Origin: Eutrigla gurnardus
Taxonomy: Eukaryota; Chordata; Actinopteri; Perciformes; Triglidae
Length of the DNA: 64,000 nucleotides
Reading direction: 5' to 3'
NCBI GenBank assembly: GCA_963514095.1
Contig: OY741273.1
Location: forward strand, 21,745,046-21,809,045
Every line of letters begins with the position of its first letter. Positions within the stretch are counted from its first letter, which is position 1. Of this stretch, positions 1 to 24,819 are shown piece after piece. The notes below the pieces were generated by a model that was not told the DNA's origin, did not search any database, and saw only the letters and a list, made by a program, of their open reading frames with translations. A program made the position numbers and the translations under genes.

Positions 1-2
1 GG

Positions 3-3000
3 GAGAGAGAGCGTGGGTCTGCCGATCCCGTCCGCCGAGTAGCGAGCATGACGGACGACAGAGGCAGTAGAGACAGAGCCAGGAGCAAAGAGAACGGTAG
101 GTGGCGGGACGTGGTGGGCTGGTAGATTTACACTGCTTATTTAAATCTGATCATTTAGATTTAAAATACAAAATTCTCTGCAAACTACAAACTGTTTTTC
201 AGGAATATAATTTTCATATTTGTTTGTTTGGTGTGTAAACAGTGAAGCCAGAGAAAGCTACCCCTCCACCTCCCCAGACTCCAACCAAGCCTGCCTTAAC
301 GGAGGAAGAGCTGAGCAAGAAGTCCACAGCCATCATCGAGGAGTTCCTCCATATCAACGACATGAAGGTACACACACTGATACGGAGAAGAAACCATACT
401 ACACAGGAGTACACATCTGTTGTTGTCTCACTCTATTTAAATAGATGGATGGATATTTGTCCTTGCGGAAAATTGTTCTGCACCATACAGTACGTCTGTT
501 GTGCATACTGTGACAGTCCAGAGAGAAGGAAAGTGCATGGTGCTATTTAAAGTGCTGTCCTGCAGGTAATTTCTTGTTCAGCAGTGCAATGCTAGTTGGG
601 ATAAAAGACCTGCTAGCTCGATTTGTTTGGAAAGAGGGTAGCCTGAGCCTCCTGCCTGATTGCTCCCTTGTAAAAAAAAGAGCACTGAAAAAGCTGAACA
701 GAGAGGTTTTCATCAATGAGATGAAATTACAAAAGGTAAAGCTGAAGTACCTTTTCCTGTGAATCCATCGTACTTGCATATTACAGGTAGTTACATCCTT
801 GCAGAAGCGTGCCGGCAACTACTAACAGCCTCACGACATCTGTGTCCCAACAGGAGGCCGTGCAGTGTGTGCAGGAGATGAACAGTCCCCAGCTGCTGTT
901 TGTGTTCGTACGAAACGGGCTGGAGTCGACGTTGGAGCGCAGCACCATCGCCAGGGAGAACATGGGCCTGCTTCTGCAACACCTCATTAAGAACAGCATC
1001 CTCACAACACAGCAGTACTACAATGGGTCAGTATGGAGCCTCCGAGGTGGTAAAGTAGGAGAACTAATCTAATATGTTATGTATAAAAGGTGACTGTGAG
1101 TTTCACCAAAAAGAGTATATAATATAATAACATATTATAAGTAAATGTATGTAAATCCGAGAGCAAGTGCAGGTCGACAAATGCTTCCATGGCGTGGTAT
1201 AGCAGACTGAAATAAAGTTCATATCAGCAACATTTAAAATGAATAGAAGTCCGCAGGGGAAATGGTGGCTTGAGCTTGTTTATTAGTCCCTGAAAAGACC
1301 TATTTTTTTTAAGCAGTTACGTTGACATTGGTGCATGGGCGTCACCACCATACAACGTTAAACGCTGGAGCTCTGGCCCGGCAGTCACACTGGGCCAGTT
1401 CAATCCTGTCGATTAGAGGGCGGGATGCCAACGGCTCCTCCCAACTTGGACTGCTCCACTTTTTCTTCAATCCGATTGGCTCAGCCTGACCCTTGGTCAC
1501 ACAGAGTTACACAGAGAAAACGGTGGAGATGAAAAAGAAATGAGTGATTTCAGTAGCTGAAAAAAAAAAACCTCCTGCATTGACAAATGCTACTTACCAG
1601 AAAAAATGACCCGTTTGTGATCATGTGGAGCCATGTTGCTAGGTTTTCCCATCGGCTTTTTCTTCTTCTGTTTTTTTTACTTTTTCTCCATCATTTAAAC
1701 CTTGATCACATTTTGAACTTGTGTGCGTGTTTTCTCAGGCTTCAGGAAATCCTGGAGGTGGCTGAAGACATGGCAATAGACATCCCCCACATGTGGCTGT
1801 ACCTGGCTGAGCTGATCACTCCCATGCTCCACGAGGGAGGCATCCCCATGGGAGAGCTTTTCAGGTTCGTCCCAGGCCTCACTTCACCTCTCAGTGTGTT
1901 TGAAAAGGGTAATCTGCAAGAGAAGATAACTTTTGCCTGCTTGATGTTCAACCTGCTGTGTGTTGACCTTTTTCTTCCTCCAGGGAGATTTCAAAGCCTT
2001 TGATCCCCCTGGGCCAAGCTGGAGTCCTGCTGGTCCACATCCTCAGCTTGGTCTGCAAAGGAATGGTGAGAGCCAATCAATTACAAAGCTTCATCTATAT
2101 TGTGTTGTAGCTAACCTGAAGGGTTTTTGGAATATTTTTGAATTTTAAATTCAGTGTCAGTTGCGAATAATCTATGTCAAACATGGTGAGCGATGTGCGT
2201 AAATTTGGTTGTAGACCGACGGATGCGGTTCAGTGATCATACTGCTGAACATTTATGGATTCCTTCATTCTTTCATGAACTGATACAATCTGTATCTCCT
2301 TCATTAGAGCCATAAAAAGGCAGGCATGATGTGGAGGGAGGCTGGCCTCCGGTGGAAAGACTTCCTCCCCGAGGACGTAGACATCAACAAGTTTGTGACA
2401 GAACAGGTGAGAGAAGGGTCACTCACCTACTTCAGCAGCTTCCGCTCAGGAAATCTGCTCCTGGATTAAACAGTTGTTAATCATCTCTTGTATTGGAGGG
2501 CCATAGTAGAGTTAGGATACTGCACTTTAGTATCAAAACTGTATATAAGATTTGATGACCGGATTAGATTTCTCCCAAGAAACTCCAAAAATTCAGGAAT
2601 GTAAATACTGTCAATCCATTTGTTGTATTACTGCGGCTAAAAAATGACTGTAGAAGTTCAATGTGCGTTTTGCATTCAGGCACTGAATAAGAAGTGGTGT
2701 GAGTAGAGTAGAGGTAACGTGTGCATAAAGCCTGTGTGTGTCTCCATGGCGTTTTGAACTAGAATGTGGAGTTCACGCTGGGTGATGAGTCAGAGGAGAG
2801 CACAAAGAAGGAGCTGAGCCCTGCAGAGCTGGCCAAGCAGCTGGAGAGACTGATCCAGGACAAGGCCAACAACCAGAGGATCTTTGACTGGGTTGAGGTT
2901 CGTATTCCTGCTTGTGTGTGATTTTAAAGTTTTCCTTTTTATTTCTACCTTTTATTTCCATTTGGTTCTGTTCAGTCTTTTTAATGTCAAGCACATTCCT

Positions 3001-4062
3001 TTACATTCTTTGGATAGGTTTAATGTCATGTATTTCCCTGTATGTATTTTGACAATTGTAATTAAGTTAAGTCACTTTTGGGGAATCAACCATGTAGAAA
3101 ACATCCCAAATTCAGTGTAGCTGAGTGTAACAAAGCAGTCTTACCTACACATTCCAACCACTTCCAGCTGCATGTGTGTAAATGATTTTGTCTTTGTGCA
3201 GGCCAACCTCGATGAGCAGCAGGCCACCTCCAATATGTTTGTCAGAACTCTGATGACCTGCATCTGCCAGTCAGCAGTCATCTGTGAGTCAGCTGGTCCT
3301 CTTTACTTCCCTCATTAAAGTCTGCCAATAGAGGATGAAACAGTCCTAACCCATTGCCGTTAAATGACATTCTTCTACTTTGCCTGTAGGTGAGAACCCC
3401 AACAAGGTGGACAGTGACCAGATCAAAGGTGTTGCCAAGGTGCTGCAGAAATACCTGTCGGACGAGCAGAAGGAGCTGCAGGCTCTGTACGCCCTGCAGG
3501 CCTTGATGGTGCAGTTGGAGCAACCTGCCAGTGAGCTCACATTATCCTTATCCTTCGTTTCAGAGACTATAATAATAATAACAATATAATAATGCATGCA
3601 AAGTGACTCTTCAGTCACTTCTTTTGATATGAAACTGGTTTTAAAGGCTGTAGGATTAAGTGACATCTAGCAGTGAGGTTGACTACCCATCACATTCACA
3701 ACCCACCAGGGTTATTATTTTCAGATGATTATACACCAATGATGGGTTGTGAATATTTTATTCCATTTCTGCCAATGCATAGCCCTAAATCCTGTAAACG
3801 GCTCCTTTTGAAATAAAGTCCAAATTGTGGTGGAATATCTCGTGAACATTTCCCGTCTCTCCTCCCTCCTTCAGATCTGCTGCGGATGTTCTTTGACACT
3901 CTTTACGACGAGGATGTGATCAAAGAGGAGGCCTTCTACAAGTGGGAGTCTAGCAAAGACCCCGCTGAGCAGCAGGGCAAGGGCGTGGCCCTCAAGTCCG
4001 TCACCGCCTTCTTCACTTGGCTCCGCGAGGCCGAAGACGAGGACGAGTCCGACAACAGCTAG
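3..4062 (+). CDS. eif4g1: Eukaryotic translation initiation factor 4 gamma, C-terminal part (eIF4G1-type; 5' end outside window)
   Basis: Scaffold of the cap-binding complex eIF4F in the cytoplasm. Exons seen: (3)-96, 243-367, 854-1026, 1739-1864, 1984-2065, 2308-2406, 2763-2897, 3202-3283, 3390-3530, 3875-4062. All have GT-AG borders and join in frame to give the last 414 residues and a TAG stop. The MA3 domain starts at LTEEELSKKS and runs through FVRNGLESTLERS and AIDIPHMWLYLAEL. The W2/eIF5C-like domain ends the protein (DEQKELQALYALQAL, YKWESSKDPAEQQGKGVALK, then an acidic tail); in the family these regions bind eIF4A and Mnk kinases. QCVQEMNSP and MGELFREI favour eIF4G1 over eIF4G3, as does the neighbour fam131a. 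The segment before MA3 contains RRVASMTDDR, matching the human region around Ser1186. Family certain; paralogue very likely. Confidence 0.95.
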
Positions 4063-5475
4063 GGCCCCCTCCGGACCGCTAGGAGAGAGGAGCCAGGTGG
4101 ATCCTTGGGGAGAGCTCACGTTCTGCGGATGATTCAGAAAACCCTGAATCAGCAAAATCCTTCTGCATAAACAGAAAAAAAAGCAAGAAAAAAATTCTTC
4201 AACTGGGAGAGATTGTATTATGGATCGAACGTTCGATCATGTTATATTTTTTTCTTTTTTTTTTCTTTTTTGGTTTCCTTTTTTTGTTTTGGGTTTCTCG
4301 TTTTACCTTGCGCAACTGAATGTCTTTTTTTGAAATAAAATGAAAACAGGATTAAACAGAGAGAATAGATATGAGAGAGAGAATGCTGAGAAGCGTTACA
4401 AGCCATGGGAGATGATGCTGTTTCCTTCAGTATTTTTGTTGAGGTTTATCTCCTGCGTTTTAAACGGCTTGTCCTTGCCACGGCAACACTATTAAAGACA
4501 CTTTGCTTAATGACAGATATAAAAAAAAAAAAAAAAAGAAAAAAAAAACTTTAAAAGGCTGTTCACATCTATATTTTTGATGACTTCATCCTTTATCGTG
4601 TGGACACGACACAGCAACATTGTCATGTCACATGTACAGTGTTTGATCTACATGAGGCGCTTCTGTAGACGGCTAGCGTTTTTGTTTCTCTTTTCTTTTT
4701 TTCTGGCGTTGGATGGTTGGAGTGTGCGTTTTATAATAAAATAGAAAACTACAAAGAAGCGTGTCAAGAGCTGTCTGATGGACATTTCAGACGGGAGTTA
4801 AAGTAACGGTTGTGGACTCTCAAGGATTACGCGCGGACTTTATGAGGAGCTGGGCAATGAACATTGACCATGTTGCTGCTGGGGGGTGACGATGCTTCCC
4901 CGACGCCCCTCAACCCCAATATACCCTCCCATGTGTCTGTTTTACTCGTTTGCTGCGCTTCACAAAACAAACTGTTGACTGCGAAAGGGAGAGCAAGAGG
5001 GAGGGTTCACGCTCCCTCCTACGCAGCCTTGTTGTCGGATTTTTAGACGATAAAAAACATTGAAACTTGAGAAAAAAAGTATACAGACAAAAATCCAATT
5101 GAATGAAAAAAAGCTCTTCAAAAAAGGCTTAACGGTATGAATCCTAAGGCCTTTTCTGCTTCCATGAGCGGAAATGCATTTCACGAGAGTTCTGTAAATT
5201 TTTTTTCAAAGAATATTGCTAACATAATGCCATGTAATTTCCTCCTCTGAAACCAAGTGGCAGTCTTTTCCCTGTATTTATATTTTTCTCTCCCCAGCCG
5301 GCAGAAGGTGCTTGTAATTATCCAACCCAAGTCATTGATTACAATTTAATTGAAAATTTGTAAATACTTTTTGCTTTACTTTATTAAAAAAAAGATATTT
5401 AATTAAAGTAAAATTAATGCCTCTTTTCACATCCAAAACTGGAAGAGATAATAAAGATCGTTGCCAATAAAAGAA
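4063..5475 (+). other. eif4g1: eif4g1 3' UTR with alternative poly(A) signals
   Basis: The non-coding stretch after the TAG stop is A/T-rich and has AATAAA hexamers at 4334-4339, 4735-4740, 5450-5455 and 5466-5471, so several 3' ends are possible. It includes an A-run near 4520-4550 and T-rich blocks. No ORF here resembles a protein. The distal end is an inference from the last hexamer pair. Confidence 0.6.
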
Positions 5476-7537
5476 AAAAAAAACCCATACTTGTGCTTTT
5501 GTGAGAACTGTTTGTAGGCAGTTTGTTCTGCTAATGTGGAACTGACTGATCCCGAGTCCTTCCTTGTGTTCTGCCCCACAACAGAGCCGATCGCTGCCTT
5601 TGTACGTTAACCGTCGGCAGCACCACCGGAGCTTGCTCTTTATTCAAGCCATTCAGAGTGCGCTCTGTGAATTGCATGGGTGTGGTTTTTATTGTGCTGT
5701 ACGCACAACCCTTTTTTCCTCCTTTTTTTTTTCTCTTTTAAGGCCTACTCTGTTTCCACTCAGAATTTGCAAATGATTTCCCCTTTCTGGGCCCCCAAAT
5801 GTAACGTGTCACCGTATTATACTGGCTTTTCAAATTGACAAAGAAGAAGAAGTCCTTTTTTACTAGCTTTTTCCGGAGCTTTCAACCACATTTGGTGGTC
5901 TCCATCTGCATATACCTGCATTATATCATGAATGACATGAGCTACTCATTCCCAACTAGCCTCTGAAGAGGTCACATGATGCGTTGGTTTACTGTCCATA
6001 TTCTAAACTAAGTGGGTATTACAAACCTACAGGCTGGTAATGTGAACACTTACTTCTCAAATCTTTATACAATTTAGCATTTGACAACTGTCGCTGCCAA
6101 CATGCATCAGTTGTTGATTTCCTAGATTGAGCACTGATAATACTCCAAGTCTGAGGCATCGCCTTGTGACAAACCGCCTGCTGACCAAAGCCTTTCAGCT
6201 GGCCAAGCGGGCTGCACAGGGCTTCTCTGTGCTGGACTTCTTGGGGAACTCCACACAATCAGACTCGGCGTGGCTTCAGTATTTGGTTACATGGTTTGGT
6301 GGCTACGTTTCAGACGGACAAAGAGGAACTACAGTGATTCTGCAAAGCTCTAAACTGGTCTTCCATTGGTTTGTTTCCTTTAACAGGGTTTGAATGTGTA
6401 AAAGCACGGGATTCACTGTTAGAAGATAGATTAAAAATGGTGTTCCATGCACTCATTACAGCAGAAAGAAAGGGAGATAGTGAATATGCAGTGTGCATGT
6501 TTTTCTCGCGTTGTGGGTTCCCTCCGGATGCTCCAGTTTCCTCTCTTTACTGCAGATCAGCTGGAGCCTCTCCTGGAAATAAAACGGCACTCTTGAGCAG
6601 CAACACACAAGCCGCCGCTGTTGGATCACAGCCCGGCACTTAGGTTCTGCTCTCCTATCCCTGCCTCGTCAGAAGGACGACGTGTAAACCCACATCTGTG
6701 AAGAAGCTACTTCACTTGTGGCAGGGAGGTAAACACTGTGAGAAAGTTGCCCGGTCAAGTCTCCAGACAGTGCAGACGTGTCGGGAGGGGGAGCCGGCTC
6801 CGGCACCAGCCACAAATAGAAAGTGTGGTTGTCCCGGAATACTACGAAAATGGTCCAAAAGAGTGTTTGCTCAGCAAATATTACATAACAATTTACCATG
6901 GACTTCAACAGCCCCACTGTTTTACTTTCAACAGTCGATTATGTGTGATGACTTCAGGGCCCATAGACTCTAGCGGTCAGCATCTTCCTCTTAGCGGTTT
7001 CTCTTTTCTAACCAAACACCCAGAGTCGCATGTAAGCAGCACTTCACACAAAAGGCCTGCGGCGGAAACCTTTTGTAGGCTGTAATTCAACCTCTGTGTA
7101 ACCTTACCCACAGCCAGGCCATCATTTCAAACCGCCCTTATCAGCTTATCTCACTTGTTACGAGAGCTGCTCCATCCCCGCTGACACGCTCGGCCTTATC
7201 TCTAACCTGCTTTCACTCGGCTGCAGTATCACAAGTCGGCCGGCCCCCGCGTTCACTCCACGTTTTCACACTGTTGCGTCACCACTGGACCTATATCGTT
7301 CCTTGATATATAGGGGGAATGCCATCTGAAGCCATCTGCGAAAAATGTTTTTAAATACATTTCTTCAGTAATATTTATACATCTGCTAATAGGATTGCAA
7401 TGGTTTACAGAACAACCTTCTGTGCACATCAGTTGACTGTTTGCAGGACTTAATTTCTTTGCAATATGGGTGAACTGAGGCAGGTAAATCAACATATATT
7501 TAAAGAAAGATCCTAATTCAATACTGCATCTTACATC

Positions 7538-7540
<3 letters not shown>

Positions 7541-7588
<48 letters not shown>

Positions 7589-7638
7589 ACATTTATTTAT
7601 TCATTCCTGCGCATTGTATTATTGCTGTGTGTATATTC

Positions 7639-7690
<52 letters not shown>
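7541..7690. repeat. Paired (GT)23 and (AC)n microsatellites, potential hairpin
   Basis: (GT)n occupies 7541-7586 and (AC)n 7641-7690, separated by about 54 bp. The two arms are reverse complements, so a single strand could fold into a stem of over 40 bp. Confidence 0.95.
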
Positions 7691-7691
<1 letters not shown>

Positions 7692-8803
7692 AAAATCCTG
7701 ATGGCATCTATCTCTTCTTCACACCCGCTTGAGTTGAGTTTCATCCTAAATCCACTAGAGGGAGCCATTGCACTGTACACACTACCCTAATTCAGCATAG
7801 GAGTTTCCCAGCTCGTACATGCCTTCTGAACTAATTACCCCGTAAATAAATCAGAATGGATCACAATGAATGAAAACGGTATAATAATATTGGAAACATG
7901 AGTTACAACTTGAAAAGTGAGTCAGGTTTTCTTTCCACAATCAATTTCATGAAGTAAAAGTTTGAAAGCAAACCCATAGGTGTGCATTATATTCTGAGCT
8001 TGTTTCTTGAGCTGGAGAAATGAAATGTCATAACTGAGTCATGTTCTTCCGTCCCATCAGAGATGATTAATTGCTTGAGGAGCTCTCCAGCTGGTGCCTG
8101 TCAGCTCCTCAGGAGTGTTAGTGTTTGATTTTGTGTCTGCTCATTGATTCCATTGTGTGTGTGTCATCCCTCACCTGTCCATCAGGTGTCTTCGGTGAGT
8201 TCTACTGCTCTGCACACCTGTCGCCGACTCCCTCATCGGCCCTCCTCGCCTGCTGTTGCCTCCCCAGGTGACTTGTTTTGCTTGGCTTACGGAAAGTGCA
8301 TGTTTTGGAGCTACAGGCTTTTTTTTTCACAGGACAGTGGTGTTGTGTATACACTACCTTTCGACCCGTGCAATGTCGTATTCCAGTTCTGTGGCATGCA
8401 CTTGCACTTGCACTAGGGCATGAGTCAGGTCCAACCGGAGGAGCACGTTGACTGACGAGTATTGACAAGATTTCTGCAGAGGTGTAAGCATTAATGTGTA
8501 TGTTACTGGGTAAATGAAGGTGGAACATCAATGACAGATTTAATTTCGGCCTAACGGAGCAAATCTTGAGGTACCACCTTGGTACCCGATACCACCCACC
8601 AACACATTTTTCACACTTGTTTAATTTAATTTAATTTACATGTTAGCATGTGGTTTTGATTCCATCTGAATACAACTGTTTGGCTTCAGTCAATCAATCT
8701 GACCTCCTATACGTGTTTCCATTCAAATAAAACCGTAACTACTGCTCTATTAGACTCACTCATGCCTATATAGAAGGCCGGTTCCTTTAGGATGAGTGTT
8801 CAT

Positions 8804-8815
8804 CCACCAGATGGC
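8804..8815 (+). promoter_or_regulatory. Candidate CTCF core motif between eif4g1 and alp
   Basis: CCACCAGATGGC matches every position of the CTCF core consensus CCASYAGRKGGC. It lies 3.3 kb after the last eif4g1 poly(A) signal and 1.4 kb before the alp start. Sequence match only; chance occurrence is possible in 64 kb. Confidence 0.4.
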
Positions 8816-9709
8816 GACATAGACAATAGTTTCACATAGAAGGCTGTTACACAGGAGCAAGCTGCAACCTCCGGTGCTGAGAACAGAAGCTCACTCGGAT
8901 GTGCCAAAAAGAAAAAAACCCTGCAGTTTATCAAAAGTCTATTTGAGGCTCCGAAAGTGAGTCACTCTCCACAGTTAACATGTTAAAACAGACCAAAACC
9001 GTTGTTTTACTTATATCCCTGTTTGTGAAAACTGTGCAGTGGGTGACTTTTTATATACGTCTCAAATGTATTTTTATATTAAGGCTTTAAGTTGAGCATA
9101 ACTGAGGGGCGTGGCTACTTTGACTGATAGCTGGGTGCTGTTCCAGCTGGCTGGCTAATAGCTGGTCTCTGCTGAGTCAGACGGTTGGCTTCCCAACGGC
9201 TCTTCACAAACCTATAATAGAGACTACGTCCATCTTTCACACATAAAAACTGGTCCTTATCCTTCTGTGCGTTCACCAGCAGCGGCCGCTTCCACATGCG
9301 AACGTTCCTTTTAGTAGCTCGACCTCCCATTCTGCACATTAACAAATCACCACAGTCCTCTTCATCAACGGCCCATCCACATTTGCAGCTAATCAGTGAA
9401 GTAATTGGGAACATCGGGGCTTCAAATGAGCTCTGATAAAAGTCCCATTATCAGTGTGACGCACGGTACCTGTTGAATAAGAGGGGGGAAACGCACGTTT
9501 GCGTCAGTTGCCATGCCAGCTCTATGTTTCATCACTGTCGGTGATGGAGAGAACCTGGACGAGCAATCTACCAACACGTACAAATACTCTCCTGTTGCTA
9601 ATGTATTCATTAGGAAATATAGATGGCTGAGTGTTTACACCATTCAGCTCAGACCCAGCAGAGTGTCTCTTTCTCACTTATGTAGCAATGTCTCCCACTG
9701 CATTACCTG

Positions 9710-9711
<2 letters not shown>

Positions 9712-9744
<33 letters not shown>
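9712..9744. repeat. (AC)n microsatellite
   Basis: An uninterrupted AC dinucleotide run of about 16 units upstream of the alkaline phosphatase gene. Confidence 0.95.
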
Positions 9745-9748
<4 letters not shown>

Positions 9749-10020
9749 CACACTCTTTTCAGGCATGTTCACTGCCATTCTTGATCTTTAGCACAGTGTC
9801 ATAAATGATGCCCTAAATACGCTCTTATCATTAAATCTTCAAGGACGGTCAATAATGAAATCGTTTAAGCTGTTTCTCAAATACCGTTCGACGGATTAAA
9901 TTCCACGCGGATGCAAAATCTCAACTCTCTATTCACGGTTTGAATGGTTTATCTGCGTTTTCGTACCCTTTTCTACGCCGATGTTTGGCTCCAACACAAA
10001 CCACGACGCAGCATTTCCAG

Positions 10021-10070
10021 TCAAAGGTCATACATTTGCCAAAGGCCAATTGGTTAATACGCATTTATGA
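10021..10070 (+). promoter_or_regulatory. Candidate proximal promoter elements of alp (HNF4-like, CCAAT, HNF1/CDX-like)
   Basis: About 110-155 bp before the start codon are TCAAAGGTCA (10021-10030) and CAAAGGCCA (10040-10048), resembling HNF4/nuclear-receptor sites. CCAAT (10046-10050), GGTTAAT (10052-10058, HNF1-half-like) and TTTATGA (10064-10070, CDX-like) follow. The combination is typical of enterocyte promoters. No TATA box is evident and no TSS can be fixed. Confidence 0.35.
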
Positions 10071-10176
10071 CGCGTTGTTAAAAATGATTGTCAGCTGGGG
10101 CGATTGGAGAAGAGCAGTATTCCAGTGGAAGAGGTGATCTCCCAGAAGGTCAGAGGAGCGTTTCTCCAGCCTGGAC

Positions 10177-22351
<12,175 letters not shown>

Positions 22352-22571
22352 GGCTTTGGATCGCATTCCACTTGCAGCATCTGGGAGGTCAGAGGTCAGG
22401 GTCATACAGGAGTGAGCAGGGATTTGTTTAAAGATGCTTCAGCAGGGTAGTCGAGAACCCTCAAACCAACCTGTGCAAGCAGAGAGGATGCGACTATAAA
22501 TAGTCACAACTGTGCAGGTTCAGATCATAGTTTTGGTCTTACAAAGTGGTCTAAATGAAAGAAAATTGAGT

Positions 22572-22641
<70 letters not shown>

Positions 22642-22735
22642 CATTTTATTTAAAGGCGCCTTTCAAAGATAAGAACCTCTTCATGTTTATTGAATCCCTG
22701 TGTCAGACCAATAAAGCAGTCCTTGAATAGAGAGT
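22352..22735 (+). other. alpi-like: alp 3' UTR and poly(A) signal
   Basis: After the TAA stop comes about 360 bp ending with AATAAA at 22710-22715. The UTR carries an (AAT)n tract at 22573-22640, joined to a GCATTTTATTTAAAGGCGCC segment shared with fish dispersed repeats. A mobile-element remnant therefore lies within the UTR and probably just before the cleavage site. Confidence 0.65.
22573..22640. repeat. (AAT)22 microsatellite with repeat-element end
   Basis: Pure AAT triplets followed by TTTAAAGGCGCCTTTCAAAG, the same type of element end as in alp intron 6. Confidence 0.9.
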
Positions 22736-24819
22736 TGCTTTGTTTCTGTCTCAATATAAACTGCTCCATGCATAATAACACTAATAATGTATATGTTATG
22801 TTGACGTTCAAGGGTCCTTTATGCAATATAAAAACAAATGGAATCTTGCCGCCTTCTTGTGAAACATTTTCATTTTTCACGACACAAGAAATGTAATGTT
22901 GTTTCCAGCTCTTTAACAAGCATTTTTCCATCTAATCTAATGGGCTTTCAGGTGATTTATTTGTTTATATGCTTTCAGTTTTTCACCATTAGGGTTTCCA
23001 ATGTTTATACATTTTACAGAATGAAACTCTGCCACATTGAAAAGGAATAGTTTAAGGTGTTTTGGATACTGATTTCCACTGTCACCTTGGAGCATTATAA
23101 TGAAAGAGCTTGAACCCGGAGCTTCGATGACAGACATCTGCAAAAAGGAGTTAAAGCACATAACTCCCCGGTAAAATCACCACTTCTTTTTTTGTACAGA
23201 AAAAAAACCCAAGATATGACGCCTAAATCAGTGAGCTTTAAAGGTGCTGGAAAGTGGATTCCTGTTTATTTTGGGGAGAACCAGAGTGTGTTTTTTGAGC
23301 TGAGCAACTAGATCTCAGGAGAGCAAATACTTGCATTTCCCCAAAATTTCGAACTACTCCTTTAAAGTACATTTATATATTAAGATTTAAAATATGAACC
23401 TATAATAAGTCGGATCATTTGCAGGTGCTTATACACATTCATTTGCTCAGGGTCGACTTTGAAAGTGTTGCCAGCATCCATTACCTCTACGTTTATACAT
23501 ATTTTCAGATACACGTCAGACCACGTTTATATGACTAAACCTGTTTTATATTTGCCCTGTAAAACAACACAGGATGCTGATATTGTCTCAGCTAATGATA
23601 GTTCAGTCTATAAAAACTCTTAAACTTTTGATACAAGATGAGTGTAAAAAAGTATTTTCATTCCTTTGATCCTCTCCAATATCCGCAGTGCTAATTGAGA
23701 TTCGTGCCGACTGATGACATTACTACAGACGTTATTAATAATGCAAGATCACCTATTTTTATCTCCAGGTGACAGATTGTAGTAATTATTTTGGACATCT
23801 GTTGGGGTTTGGGGTTTATTAAACCTGATTTGGACTCTCCTTGTACTCATTTAGACTGGCCGGGGGCCAACGCTTTTCTTTCAGACGATGGGCCAGTTCC
23901 CATCTTTTACACACCTTCGGTCTGCACAGAAAGATCGTATGGTGGAGTGACGATCAGCAGCGTGAGAGGAGATCCATGTGGAAGTGTCGCCTCGTTAGTT
24001 TGAGAGTGCGGTTATATCTTTGGGGAGGAAGGAGGCAGTGATCGGGAACACTTTTAATGAAAAACATTTAAAAACTGCAATTATATTGAAATTAAAATCT
24101 AGCTTGAAATAGGACAGAATGGGTTTTGGGAACATTAGGGGCGATGAAAGGTAATGTTTTGACTAAACTTTAATACTCAAATGAAACTGAAACCTAAATT
24201 GGATTCGTAATATGTGGAACTGTAAGGACTTGTTCTTCTAATTGTTTTGGAAGCAAGGTTCTTCACAAAGATGGCTTGTTCCTCAGCATCTCCTGCTCCC
24301 GATGAACGCTCCTGTCCTTCACAGCACTCGTGTCCCAGACTTGCTGCTTCTCCATCGGGACCTGCTGACTCCTGTTTGTCTGCAGGATCTCGAGCCTGAC
24401 CTCCTTTTGCAGTCGCAGCATTCAGAAGCTCCCGAACAGGTATTAAGGTCTGATGGTGCTCCCTGGAGCAGGGGGCGGTTTTCACAGTTAGTTTTCACAT
24501 GATTATGTTTCTGGACAGCCTTCAGGACTAGGTCTGATTGTGCTGTTGATGGCTTATAGGTTTAGGAATCCCATGAATGTCTGGTACGACCCAGTAGGGC
24601 TGCTGAGGGCTTCATGTTACACCTTATTCAATCCGATGGTGCCCAAAGACTTGGGCCAGATGTTTGATGAGCATTCACCAGATGGATGGATGCAGTAGAA
24701 GCTTGTAAGTATAGCTTGTGTACCTGTTGGTTGATTGATTAAATGGATTGGATCCAATTAGCATGCTTGGACTCCATTGTAACCAACTGGAATCAAGCTG
24801 AACGCAGCTGCTTATCATA

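Larger units (their letters stand above)
5476..10020. other. Intergenic region between eif4g1 and alkaline phosphatase
   Basis: No coding region could be supported. ORFs are short, lack splice-consistent continuation and match no family known to me. Contents are a head-to-head (GT)/(AC) pair at 7541-7690, a CTCF-like core at 8804-8815, a weaker one at 7752-7763, and an (AC)n tract at 9712-9744. The rest is unique-looking AT-rich sequence. Confidence 0.6.

Noticed and set aside
1027..3874. C/D-box snoRNA in eif4g1 introns (human EIF4G1 hosts SNORD66)
   Set aside because: I found no RUGAUGA/CUGA pair with a terminal stem at proper spacing in the introns present; near matches at about 2230 and 2550 fail.
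6127..6393. 88-codon ORF between eif4g1 and alp
   Set aside because: No homology, unconvincing codon pattern and no splice continuation.
24242..24502. Exon-like ORF with flanking CTGCAG and GTATTA
   Set aside because: The peptide matches nothing known to me and no partner exons could be found in the intergenic region.
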